64,000 bases of DNA, taken from Streptomyces sp. SID8352. GTDB lineage: Bacteria > Actinomycetota > Actinomycetes > Streptomycetales > Streptomycetaceae. The stretch covers positions 183 through 64,182 of the forward strand of contig NZ_WWGX01000104.1 of NCBI RefSeq assembly GCF_009862265.1. Direction: 5' to 3'. Position numbers and translations under genes: made by a program. Below, in pieces: positions 24,903 through 32,100 of the stretch. The notes under the pieces were generated by a model. The model did not search any database and was not told the DNA's origin. It saw nothing but the letters and a program-made list of their open reading frames with translations. How positions within the stretch are numbered: position 1 is the stretch's first letter; each line of letters begins with the position of its first letter.

Positions 24903-25142
24903 TCAGTGGTGGGTGAGGAAGGTGGTCCAGGCGTGGGGGGTGACGGTGATGTGGGGGGCGGTGTCGGGGTTCTTGGAGTCGCGGATGTGCACGGCGGAGG
25001 GGTGGGCGGCTACCTCTACGCACGCGCCGCCCTCATCGTTGCTGTACGTGGACTTGTGCCAGTTGTAGGCAACTTCCAGGCAGGCACCACCTTCGCCGTT
25101 GCTGTAGCTGGATTTGAACCACTGGAGGTTGGTGCCGGTCAT
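24903..25142 (-). CDS. DUF397 domain protein with duplicated motif
   Basis: 79 aa. The canonical WxKSSYS-N-GEGGACLEVA block occurs twice in a row: LQWFKSSYSNGEGGACLEVA, then NWHKSTYSNDEGGACVEVA, before VHIRDSKNPDTAPHITVTP and AWTTFLTHH. Copy A has only one block, so an internal duplication or deletion separates them. The ATG at 25142 has GGGAGAGG upstream and overlaps the XRE stop by 4 bp, the classic coupling of an XRE regulator with its DUF397 partner. Confidence 0.92.
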   Translation of the reverse strand: MTGTNLQWFKSSYSNGEGGACLEVAYNWHKSTYSNDEGGACVEVAAHPSAVHIRDSKNPDTAPHITVTPHAWTTFLTHH

Positions 25143-25957
25143 GCCTCTCCCAGGAGATGGTCTAGCAGGTCCCTCGTATCCTCGGTGTTGAGGGCCTGTG
25201 TCCGCAGCATCGCATACTTCTGGGCGAGGATTCCCACCTCATCCGGACTGGCTACCAGGATGCTTCCGCGCTGTGTTTCGCTATAGGCGAGCCGCTGGTG
25301 CTCTGGGGTTTCCAGGAGGATGAAGGGGCCTTCCAGGCCAGCGTGTGAGGTGCGGCCCAACGGCATGATCTGCAACGAGATGCCGGGCAGTTCAGCGTAC
25401 TTCCTCAGGTGTTGGAGTTGCTCCCTGTACACATCCCGCCCACCGAGGCGGTCACGGAGGGCCGCTTCCCAGATCACGAAGCTGGTTGTCGGTGGAACCT
25501 TGCGTTGCAGGATCTCCCGCCTCGCGATACGAGCGGCTACGAACGCCTCGATCTCGTCCTCGCTGTAGACCGGAATGCGGCTGCGATAGACCGCACGTGC
25601 GTGCGCCTCGGTCTGCAACAAGCCCGGCACCAGCAGGCTCTCGTACCAGGAGATGGTGATGGCCTCGCGCTCGCAGTCGAGGTACTCCTCCGCCCAGAGC
25701 GGGATGAGGTCGATCTCCGGCATCCTGCTGAGGGCAGTGGACAGCGCCCCCTTCGTGTCCAGCAGCTCGTCCAGCTGCTCCGCCAGGTCGGACTTGAGGG
25801 GGCGGCGGCCCTGTTCGATGGAGGCGATCTGCTGCTCGCCGACGACGAAGCGCTCCCCGAGCGCCTTCTGGGTGAGTCCGGCGTTCTGCCGGTACAGGGC
25901 GAGCAGCGCGCCCACCATCTTCATCGCGGAGGCGTTCCTCCGTGCCGCGGTTGCCAT
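25139..25957 (-). CDS. XRE-family regulator with DUF5753 domain
   Basis: 272 aa from an ATG at 25957 with GGGGAG 9 nt upstream; in-frame starts further upstream (to 26050) would overlap the region before the divergent ATPase gene. HTH near residues 15-70 (LLALYRQNAGLTQKALGERF, EQQIASIEQGRRPLKSDL). DUF5753 follows: ISWYESLLVPGLLQTEAHAR, RIARREILQ, FVIWEAALRDRLGG, LPGISLQIMPLG. With the DUF397 gene and the divergent histidine-kinase-like ATPase it forms the whiJ/abaA-like trio common in Streptomyces, which tunes development or antibiotic production. Confidence 0.92.
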   Translation of the reverse strand: MATAARRNASAMKMVGALLALYRQNAGLTQKALGERFVVGEQQIASIEQGRRPLKSDLAEQLDELLDTKGALSTALSRMPEIDLIPLWAEEYLDCEREAITISWYESLLVPGLLQTEAHARAVYRSRIPVYSEDEIEAFVAARIARREILQRKVPPTTSFVIWEAALRDRLGGRDVYREQLQHLRKYAELPGISLQIMPLGRTSHAGLEGPFILLETPEHQRLAYSETQRGSILVASPDEVGILAQKYAMLRTQALNTEDTRDLLDHLLGEA

Positions 25958-26042
25958 GAGATCGAACTCCCCGTCGACGTGCCTGCGTTCACTTTCCCGC
26001 AGCCGTACAGCGCCCCTGTACGGACGTGCGCTCTGTTCCATG

Positions 26043-26597
26043 ATGGGCACAGAGCGTGACTCTGGTCTCGTGAACTGCGAAAATCAACCCCCGTCTCTCC
26101 GTGAACACTTCTACCTCCGCAGCCGGCGGTCCGTGCCCGCCGCCCGGAGGTTCGCCCGTGCGGCGCTGACGGACTGGGACGTGCGCGAACGTGTCGACGA
26201 GGCGCTGCTCTGCGTCAGCGAACTCGTCACCAACGCCCTGCTGCACGGAGTGCCGCCCGGCCGGGGCCTGCTGCTGCGGCTGCTGCTGGGCGACGGCGTG
26301 CTCCGCGTGGAGGTGCACGACAGCGGCGACGGCGTACCGGCGATGCCGGTGATCAACCTGCGGGAGCCGGTGGAGGGCGGCCGGGGCCTGTTCCTGGTGT
26401 CGCTGGTGTCGGACGCCTGGGGGGTGGCGGAGCGGCGCCCCGGAAAGATCGTGTGGTGCGAGTTCGCCCTGGTGGAGGCGCGGGCGGCCCCCGGCGCCGT
26501 GCCCACGCTCGCCGCTCCCGCGACCGTGCCCCCGCTCGCGGCCCCGTCCGCTGCGGACGGCGCCTGCGAGGTGGTGTGGACGGGGTCCGATCGTTGA
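26043..26597 (+). CDS. RsbW-like anti-sigma factor/ATP-binding (HATPase) protein
   Basis: 184 aa. The GHKL ATPase boxes are present: N box ALLCVSELVTNALLHG, G1 box VEVHDSGDGVPAMP, and G2 region GGRGLFLVSLVSDAWGV, then KIVWCEFAL. This is the small cytosolic anti-sigma-like kinase family abundant in Streptomyces. A C-terminal Ala/Pro tail ends the protein. No Shine-Dalgarno is seen; ATG at 26043, ATG at 26040 and GTG at 26070 are all possible starts. Divergent from the XRE/DUF397 pair, with which such ATPases are frequently grouped. Confidence 0.88.
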   Translation: MGTERDSGLVNCENQPPSLREHFYLRSRRSVPAARRFARAALTDWDVRERVDEALLCVSELVTNALLHGVPPGRGLLLRLLLGDGVLRVEVHDSGDGVPAMPVINLREPVEGGRGLFLVSLVSDAWGVAERRPGKIVWCEFALVEARAAPGAVPTLAAPATVPPLAAPSAADGACEVVWTGSDR

Positions 26598-26736
26598 TCC
26601 CGTGACGGGTCGTGGAGGGCCGGCGGAGGTGGTGCGGGAGCCGACCGCGCTCCTGCTGCCGGGACCGGGACCGGGGGTCGGCCCGGCCCCGGCTCCAAGG
26701 AACCGGGGGCCGGCCGGGATTCGGTCCCGGCCCGCG

Positions 26737-27627
26737 TCAGCAGGTGAGCCCGGACCCCGGCGCCGTGCCGACGATCGCGGTGATCCGCTCGTACCGGGCG
26801 ACCCTCGACGCCACCGACTCCGGGTTGCCGCCGTCGCACTCCAGCGCTCCGTTGAGGGAGCGGATGGTCTGGCCGAAGCCCGCGCCGCCGACCATCGCCT
26901 CGTGCGAGGTCATCGTGCCGGGGCCGTTCTGGGTGTTCCAGTACCAGAGGGCGGTCTGCCAGGCCACCGAGGGGTCGCGCTCCACCATCCACGGGTCGTT
27001 CAGCAGATCGAGGCCGAGCGCGTCACCGGCGGCCTTGTAGTTGAAGTTCCAGCTGAACATGATCGGGCCGCGGCCGTAGTACGCCTTCTGTCCCGCCGGG
27101 CAGCCGTAGGGCTGGCTGTAGTCGCACTTGCGCCAGTAGTTGTCCTCGTTGATCTCCTTGACGTACCGCAGTCCGACCGACTCGAAGTCCGCGTGCGTCA
27201 GGAAGGCGGCGGCCTCCCGCGCACGGGTCTGCGGCGTGCCCGTGTTGGCGAAGCGCGGGTAGGCGTGGAGCGCGTCGATCAGCCCCTGGTACGTGTAGAA
27301 GGGGTTCCGCTCCGGGAAGACGGCGTCGAACTGCGCCTCGCTGATGACGAAGTCCGACACCCCTCCGGCGCAGGCGCCCCGGTCGGCCCAGACGCCGGTG
27401 GCGCCCGGATTCTCGTTCTGCGTCCACCACTTGGCGCTCCAGTTGCGCCCGTGGTGGGAGACGGTGCCTCCGGACGGGTAGGCGGTGGTGGCGCTCCACG
27501 GCGCCGCGCAGGCGGGCGTGTCCCCGGCCGCCGCGGCGGGGGCGGCGGTGGAGACCCCGGCGGGGAGGAAGGCCGCCGTGGCGACGACGGCGCCCAGTAC
27601 GGTCAGGAACCTCTTGATGCGTTTCAG
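26737..27627 (-). CDS. Secreted GH19 chitinase with chitin-binding module, apparent CTG start
   Basis: 296 aa, usual for Streptomyces family 19 chitinases. Signal peptide LKRIKRFLTVLGAVVATAAF to about residue 35. Residues 40-87 are a family 5/12 chitin-binding module (CAAPWSATTAYPSGG, WSAKWWTQNENPG). The rest is the GH19 catalytic domain; Glu149 (DFES) and Glu158 (VKEIN) align with the acid/base pair, and KAYYGRGPIMFSWNFNYKAAG is the family block. In frame, only CTG at 27627 precedes the signal peptide, directly after an in-frame TGA; GGAG sits 9 nt before it. Start by CTG or a start-codon mutation are the two readings. A DasR-like site lies upstream. Confidence 0.87.
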   Translation of the reverse strand: MKRIKRFLTVLGAVVATAAFLPAGVSTAAPAAAAGDTPACAAPWSATTAYPSGGTVSHHGRNWSAKWWTQNENPGATGVWADRGACAGGVSDFVISEAQFDAVFPERNPFYTYQGLIDALHAYPRFANTGTPQTRAREAAAFLTHADFESVGLRYVKEINEDNYWRKCDYSQPYGCPAGQKAYYGRGPIMFSWNFNYKAAGDALGLDLLNDPWMVERDPSVAWQTALWYWNTQNGPGTMTSHEAMVGGAGFGQTIRSLNGALECDGGNPESVASRVARYERITAIVGTAPGSGLTC

Positions 27628-27700
27628 CGCTGCTCACTCCTTCGGCGCGGCGCGCCGAGCACCTCGGCGGGCCCACATGACGTGCCGTCACTCAATCCCT

Positions 27701-27719
27701 ATTGGTCTGGACCTGTCAA
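27701..27719 (-). promoter_or_regulatory. DasR-like responsive element overlapping a -35 box of the chitinase promoter
   Basis: 27701-27716 reads ATTGGTCTGGACCTGT, close to the DasR consensus AxTGGTCTAGACCAxT. On the minus strand TTGACA (27719-27714) fits a -35 element for the chitinase, about 90 bp upstream of its start. A second half-like GGTCTGGTCC follows at 27720. Repression by DasR relieved by glucosamine phosphates would be expected, from known chitinase regulation. Confidence 0.7.
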
Positions 27720-27878
27720 GGTCTGGTCCGGGTCGTGGGCGGGCTTCGGGTGTGGACGCCTTCCGTCCGCCTCCTTGTGCCACGGAGCGGCCCCGGCGAC
27801 CTCGCTGCCCCCGCCTGCGGCGCGGCCTTCGCTCAGGGCTCCCGTCGCGGACCGGTCGGCATACGACGAGTCGTCACC

Positions 27879-28817
27879 TCAATGACCGGGCCCGGCCCGG
27901 TGGCCGTTCCCCTCCGCGATCCGGCGGACGGCGTCCGGGCCCACCCGGCAGCAGCCGCCCAGGAGCCGGGCGCCCGCCGCCCGCCAGGCGCGCACCCGCT
28001 CCGGGGTGAAGGAGGACCGCCCGGTCCAGGCGCCGGCAGCCGCGTCCCAGGTCTCCCCGCTGTTGGGGTAGGCGACGACGGGCTTGCCGGTGACCCGGGC
28101 GGCGGTGGCCACGGCGCCCTCCGCGTCCTCGGGTGCGCAGCAGTTGACGCCGACGGCGATGATCTCCTCGGCGTCGGCGGCCAGGGCGTACGCCTCGTCG
28201 AGCGGCTGCCCGGCGCGGGTGCGGTCACCCGCGACGGTGTACGAGAGCCAGGCGGGGACGCCGAGCCCGCGCACCGCGTGCAGCAGGGCGGCGGCCTCGT
28301 CGGTGTCGGGGACGGTCTCCAGGGCCAGCACGTCGGGGCCGGCGGCGGCCAGCGCCTCCAGCCGGGGGCGGTGGAAGCGTTCCAGCTCCGCCGGGGTGAG
28401 CCCGTAGCGGCCCCGGTACTCGGAGCCGTCGGCGAGCAGCGCGCCGTAGGGGCCGACGGACGCGGCGACCCACAGCGGGCGGTCGGCCCCGGCCCGCCGG
28501 GCCGCCTCGCGGGCGAGGTCCACGCCGAGCGCGAGCAGCCGGGCGGCCTCCTCCCGGCCCGCGCCCCGGCGGGCGAAGCCCTCGAAGGTGGCCTGGTAGG
28601 TGGCGGTGATCGCCACGTCGGCGCCCGCCCGGTAGTAGGCGAGGTGCGCGGCGACGACCGCCTCCGGGTCCTCGGCGAGCAGCCGCGCGGACCAGAGTCC
28701 GTCGCCCAGGTCGTGCCCGGCCGACTCCAGCTGGTTGGAGAGGCCGCCGTCGAGCACGAGCGGCCCGGCGGCCAGGGCCCCGGCGAAGGAGGGCCGGTGC
28801 GGGATGTCACGGGACAT
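27879..28817 (-). CDS. mmuM: Homocysteine S-methyltransferase
   Basis: 312 aa, cytosolic. It transfers a methyl group from S-methylmethionine or AdoMet to homocysteine. Family signatures: LVLDGGLSNQLE at the N-terminus, TATYQATFEGF, VGPYGALLADGSEYRG, LALETVPDTDE. Zinc ligands are Cys227 (GVNCCAP) and Cys289-Cys290 (LGGCCRVGP). ATG at 28817 chosen by alignment to family length; the upstream in-frame reading is Pro/Arg-rich filler. Divergent from the Pro-rich membrane protein gene. Links to methionine salvage, not obviously to neighbours. Confidence 0.93.
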   Translation of the reverse strand: MSRDIPHRPSFAGALAAGPLVLDGGLSNQLESAGHDLGDGLWSARLLAEDPEAVVAAHLAYYRAGADVAITATYQATFEGFARRGAGREEAARLLALGVDLAREAARRAGADRPLWVAASVGPYGALLADGSEYRGRYGLTPAELERFHRPRLEALAAAGPDVLALETVPDTDEAAALLHAVRGLGVPAWLSYTVAGDRTRAGQPLDEAYALAADAEEIIAVGVNCCAPEDAEGAVATAARVTGKPVVAYPNSGETWDAAAGAWTGRSSFTPERVRAWRAAGARLLGGCCRVGPDAVRRIAEGNGHRAGPGH

Positions 28818-28901
28818 GCCCCCGACGCTAACCCGGACCGGGGTCCGGGGCCGGGCGGGACCGGTGGGTGCACGGCGGGGTACGGGACGCGGCGGGGCCC
28901 C

Positions 28902-28907
28902 TAGAGT
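28902..28907 (+). promoter_or_regulatory. -10 box TAGAGT of a likely leaderless gene
   Basis: TAGAGT lies 7 nt before the ATG at 28915. With initiation at the usual distance, transcription would begin at that ATG, giving a leaderless mRNA; no Shine-Dalgarno is present. Confidence 0.5.
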
Positions 28908-28914
28908 CATGATC

Positions 28915-29508
28915 ATGTCGAACGAGCAGTCGAACCCCCAGCCGCCGCCGGAAGGCCGGCCCCCGCCCTACGGGCCCCCGCCGAGATCCCCCGGACAGGC
29001 CCCCCACGGGGCCCCGGGACCGCACACCGCCCCCTACGGGACCCCCTACGGGGGTGTCCCGCCCACCGGTCACCAGCCGCCGTACGGCGGCATGTACCCG
29101 CCGGCGCCGTATCCCCCGTACGGGCCGTACACCATGCCCGGCACCGTGCGGGCCGCGCAGATCGTCATCTGGTCGATGGGCGGTCTGGTGCTGATGGCCA
29201 TCCTGGCCGGGGGCTACGACGCGGGGCCCCGGGTGGCGGGCGCGCTGTTCGGCACCAACCTGATGGGCTGGGCGCTGTGCGTGCTCGCCTTCTTCTACCC
29301 GTCCCACGGCGACGGGGTGCGGATCACCTCCATGGTGCTGGCCGGTGTGCAGATCGTGATGTCGGTGGCCGGGCTGACCGGCCGTCTGGCGGGCGTCAAC
29401 CTCGCGCTGCTCGGCTCCGTCGCCCTGCTCGTCCTGCTGAACCAGGGCACCGCCAAGCGCTGGTTCCTGCGCCCGCGCGGACCCCTCCCGCCGTACCGCC
29501 GCCCCTGA
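28915..29508 (+). CDS. Proline-rich membrane protein
   Basis: 197 aa from ATG 28915 (ATG at 28909 also in frame). The first about 75 residues are cytosolic, disordered and Pro/Gly/Tyr-rich (PPPYGPPP, PYGTPYGG, PPYGPYT). Four membrane helices follow (AAQIVIWSMGGLVLMAILAGG, GTNLMGWALCVLAFFY, MVLAGVQIVMSVAGLTG, NLALLGSVALLVLLN) and a basic C-terminus. Typical of Streptomyces proteins with Pro-rich tails and DUF4190-like membrane cores. Function unknown. Confidence 0.83.
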   Translation: MSNEQSNPQPPPEGRPPPYGPPPRSPGQAPHGAPGPHTAPYGTPYGGVPPTGHQPPYGGMYPPAPYPPYGPYTMPGTVRAAQIVIWSMGGLVLMAILAGGYDAGPRVAGALFGTNLMGWALCVLAFFYPSHGDGVRITSMVLAGVQIVMSVAGLTGRLAGVNLALLGSVALLVLLNQGTAKRWFLRPRGPLPPYRRP

Positions 29509-29810
29509 GTGGCGGGAGGGCCGGACGCCCCGCGTGGTCCGCGCGACGCGCGACCGGTGCGCGCCCGGCACGCGCGGGGCGGGGCGCGGGGTGACGGGAG
29601 AGGACGGGGAGGCCCGGGAGGGGTACGGGACGCTGCGGCGGGGCGGACGGGAGACCCCCGCCCCGTCCCCGCCCCGTCCCCGCCCCGTCCCCGGACGCGA
29701 CCCGCCGGAGGCGACCCGCCGGGCGCGCCGGAGGGGCCCCGGCCGGACCGGTCCGGCGGCGGGGGCATACCGTGAGAAGCCGAGCGAGTCAGCCGTGAGG
29801 AGACAACGGG
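29509..29810. other. Intergenic, short GC repeats, no gene seen
   Basis: 302 bp. Contains about three near-tandem gccccgtcccc units around 29660-29692. The last 20 bp hold GTGAGGAG, the Shine-Dalgarno of the radical SAM-like gene that starts at 29811. No other ORF is convincing. Confidence 0.5.
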
Positions 29811-31130
29811 ATGGGCAGCCGCACCGCGCTGGTCGAGGATCTGATGGAGCGCTTTCCGCACGTACCGCGGGAGGCGGTCATCAAGGAGGACCTGCTCCGC
29901 GGCGGGGTGGCCTTCGACCCGTCGGCCCTGAGCGACAACGAGGGCGGCGAGGTCAAGCCGAAGTCCTACTTCATCTTCTCCTTCGACCACGGCACCCTGC
30001 CGGAGCTGGGCGAGGCCGCGCTGCGCCGCCCGCCGGAGGAGATCATCCTCACCGGCGGCCCCTACGAGCTGCGCCGCACCGTGGTCTCCGTACGGGTGAA
30101 CCCCGCCTCGCCCTACCGGGTCGCCGCCGACGAGCACGGCATGCTCGGCCTCTACCTCGACGGCAAGCGGATCTCCGACGTGGGCGTGCCGCCGATGCCC
30201 GAGTACTACCGGCACACCCTGTCCAACGGGAAGTCGGTGATGGAGGTCGCCCCCACCATCCAGTGGGGCTACCTGATCTACCTGACGGTCTTCCGCGTCT
30301 GCCAGTACTTCGGCGCCAAGGAGGAGTGCCAGTACTGCGACATCAATCACAACTGGCGCCAGCACAAGGCCGCGGGCCGCCCCTACACCGGCGTCAAGGA
30401 CGTCGACGAGGTGCTGGAGGCCCTGGAGATCATCGACCGGTACGACACCCAGAAGGCGTCCACCGCCTACACCCTCACCGGCGGCGCCATCACCAAGACC
30501 GTCGGCGGACGCGACGAGGCCGACTTCTACGGCCGCTACGCCAAGGCCATCGAGGAGCACTTCCCCGGCCGCTGGATCGGCAAGGTCGTCGCCCAGGCGC
30601 TGCCCAAGGACGACGTGCAGCGCTTCAAGGACTACGGGGTGCAGATCTACCACCCCAACTTCGAGGTGTGGGACCGGCGCCTGTTCGAGCTGTACTGCCC
30701 CGGCAAGGAGCGCTACGTCGGCCGCGACGAGTGGCACCGGCGCATCCTCGACTCCGCCGAGATCTTCGGCGCCCGCAACGTGATCCCGAACTTCGTGGCC
30801 GGTGTGGAGATGGCCGAGCCGTTCGGCTTCACCAGCGTCGACGAGGCGATCGAGTCCACCACCGAGGGGCTGCGCTTCTTCATGTCGCACGGCATCACGC
30901 CCCGGTTCACCACCTGGTGCCCCGAGCCGACCACCCCGCTCGGCAAGGCCAACCCCCAGGGCGCGCCGCTGGAGTACCACATCCGGCTGCTCCAGGCGTA
31001 CCGGCAGACCATGGACGACTTCGGGCTCGCCTCGCCCCCCGGCTACGGTGAGCCGGGCGCCGGGCGCGCGGTCTTCTCCGTCAGCTCCTTCATGGACAGC
31101 CTGCCTGCGGACGAGACCGCGGAGGTCTGA
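29811..31130 (+). CDS. Radical SAM-like protein with CX8CX2C motif
   Basis: 439 aa, ATG after GTGAGGAG. Cys164, Cys173 and Cys176 in CQYFGAKEECQYC give CX8CX2C, not the usual CX3CX2C; other parts fit a radical SAM barrel (TAYTLTGGAITKTVGG as the GGE-like strand, VGVEMAEPFGFTSVDEA, HGITPRFTTWCPEPTTPLGK, and YHIRLLQAYR as in biotin synthase-like enzymes). An N-terminal 150-residue region precedes the barrel. I recognise it as an actinobacterial radical SAM family without knowing its reaction. It stands alone, overlapping the end of the convergent FHA gene by 41 bp. Confidence 0.83.
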   Translation: MGSRTALVEDLMERFPHVPREAVIKEDLLRGGVAFDPSALSDNEGGEVKPKSYFIFSFDHGTLPELGEAALRRPPEEIILTGGPYELRRTVVSVRVNPASPYRVAADEHGMLGLYLDGKRISDVGVPPMPEYYRHTLSNGKSVMEVAPTIQWGYLIYLTVFRVCQYFGAKEECQYCDINHNWRQHKAAGRPYTGVKDVDEVLEALEIIDRYDTQKASTAYTLTGGAITKTVGGRDEADFYGRYAKAIEEHFPGRWIGKVVAQALPKDDVQRFKDYGVQIYHPNFEVWDRRLFELYCPGKERYVGRDEWHRRILDSAEIFGARNVIPNFVAGVEMAEPFGFTSVDEAIESTTEGLRFFMSHGITPRFTTWCPEPTTPLGKANPQGAPLEYHIRLLQAYRQTMDDFGLASPPGYGEPGAGRAVFSVSSFMDSLPADETAEV

Positions 31131-32100
31131 CCGTCCGGCCGCCGCCCGGCCCCGGTCCGCCCGGGGCGCGGGCGGTGAGGCTCACCCAGGGGCCCAGCCA
31201 GACGGTGTCGCCGTCGTGGAGGGGCTCCGGACGGCCCGGCACCAGCACCCGGTCGTTGACGCGCACGCCGTTGGTGGCGCCCTGCGGGACCTCCGTGACC
31301 GTGGCGGAGCCGTCCTCGGCGTGGGCGACGCTGGCGTGCCGCCCGGACACGCTGGTCTCCCCGGCGAGCAGCGCGGCGGCCTCCGGCGCCCACTCCGCGT
31401 CCCGCCCGAGCCGCAGCTCCCCGCCGGGCACCACGTCCAGGTGGTGCCCGGCGCCCCGGAACACCAGGCGGAGGGCGGCGCCCGCGCCGGGCTCCGGGGC
31501 GGCGGTGACGGGGGAGAGGCACGCCGGGCAGGTGAGGACCGCCCGGGGGAGCGGGGCGCGGCACCGGGGGCAGCGCGTGAGCGGCGCGGGGTCCGGCCGG
31601 AGCGGCGGGCCCGGATGCGCGGGCGGCCGTGCGGCGGGGGCCGCGGGGCCGGGGCGCAGGGGGGTGGCCGAGGCGAAGCGGACGAGACCGTCGTCCTCGT
31701 CGTCCTCGTACTCCCCGTCGTACTCCTCCTCATGTTCCTCGTCGGGACCGTGTCCGTGGGCGTCCGGACCGCCGGCGCCCGGGCCATGGGTCTTCGGACC
31801 GCCGGCGTGCGGGGCCGCGCCGTGGACGTCCGGGCCCTGGACGTCCGGGCCCTGGGCGTGCGGGGCCGGACCCCGGGCGTCCGGGGGCCACGTGGGGGCG
31901 TTCCGGCCGTGGCCGTGGCCGTGCCCGGGTGCGGGGGAGTCGCCGTGGTCCGCGCGGCCGTCGGCCGGGTCGGGGCCGTCGGGGCCGTCGGGGCCCGCGT
32001 CCCGGTCCGGGTGACCGTCCGCGTCCCGGTCCGCGTCCCCGTCCGGGGGTCGGTGCGGGTCCGTGTCCGGGCCGGGGCGGGCGTCGTCGGAGCGGGTCAC
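31090..32100 (-). CDS. FHA-domain protein with zinc ribbon and disordered acidic N-terminus
   Basis: 336 aa, GTG at 32100 overlapping the AAA+ gene stop (GTGA). Residues 1-150 are disordered with DG, HGPG and acidic EEEYDGEYEDDEDDG stretches. A zinc ribbon follows (CPRCRAPLPRAVLTCPAC). Residues about 220-315 form the FHA fold: ELRLGRDAEW, TSVSGRHASV, GATNGVRVNDRVL, GDTVWLGPW, with the phosphothreonine-binding Arg, Ser and Asn in place. It should read phosphorylation by the kinase encoded at the head of the same run (36281-38560). Confidence 0.88.
   Translation of the reverse strand: MTRSDDARPGPDTDPHRPPDGDADRDADGHPDRDAGPDGPDGPDPADGRADHGDSPAPGHGHGHGRNAPTWPPDARGPAPHAQGPDVQGPDVHGAAPHAGGPKTHGPGAGGPDAHGHGPDEEHEEEYDGEYEDDEDDGLVRFASATPLRPGPAAPAARPPAHPGPPLRPDPAPLTRCPRCRAPLPRAVLTCPACLSPVTAAPEPGAGAALRLVFRGAGHHLDVVPGGELRLGRDAEWAPEAAALLAGETSVSGRHASVAHAEDGSATVTEVPQGATNGVRVNDRVLVPGRPEPLHDGDTVWLGPWVSLTARAPGGPGPGGGRTVRPPRSRPQAGCP

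Larger units (their letters stand above)
24854..25225. repeat. Direct repeat copy B (partner at 19655-19963)
   Basis: Matches copy A over the terminator, DUF397 3' half, DUF397 start and XRE 3' end, but carries an extra internal segment because the DUF397 motif is duplicated here (see the gene at 24903-25142). Confidence 0.9.
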
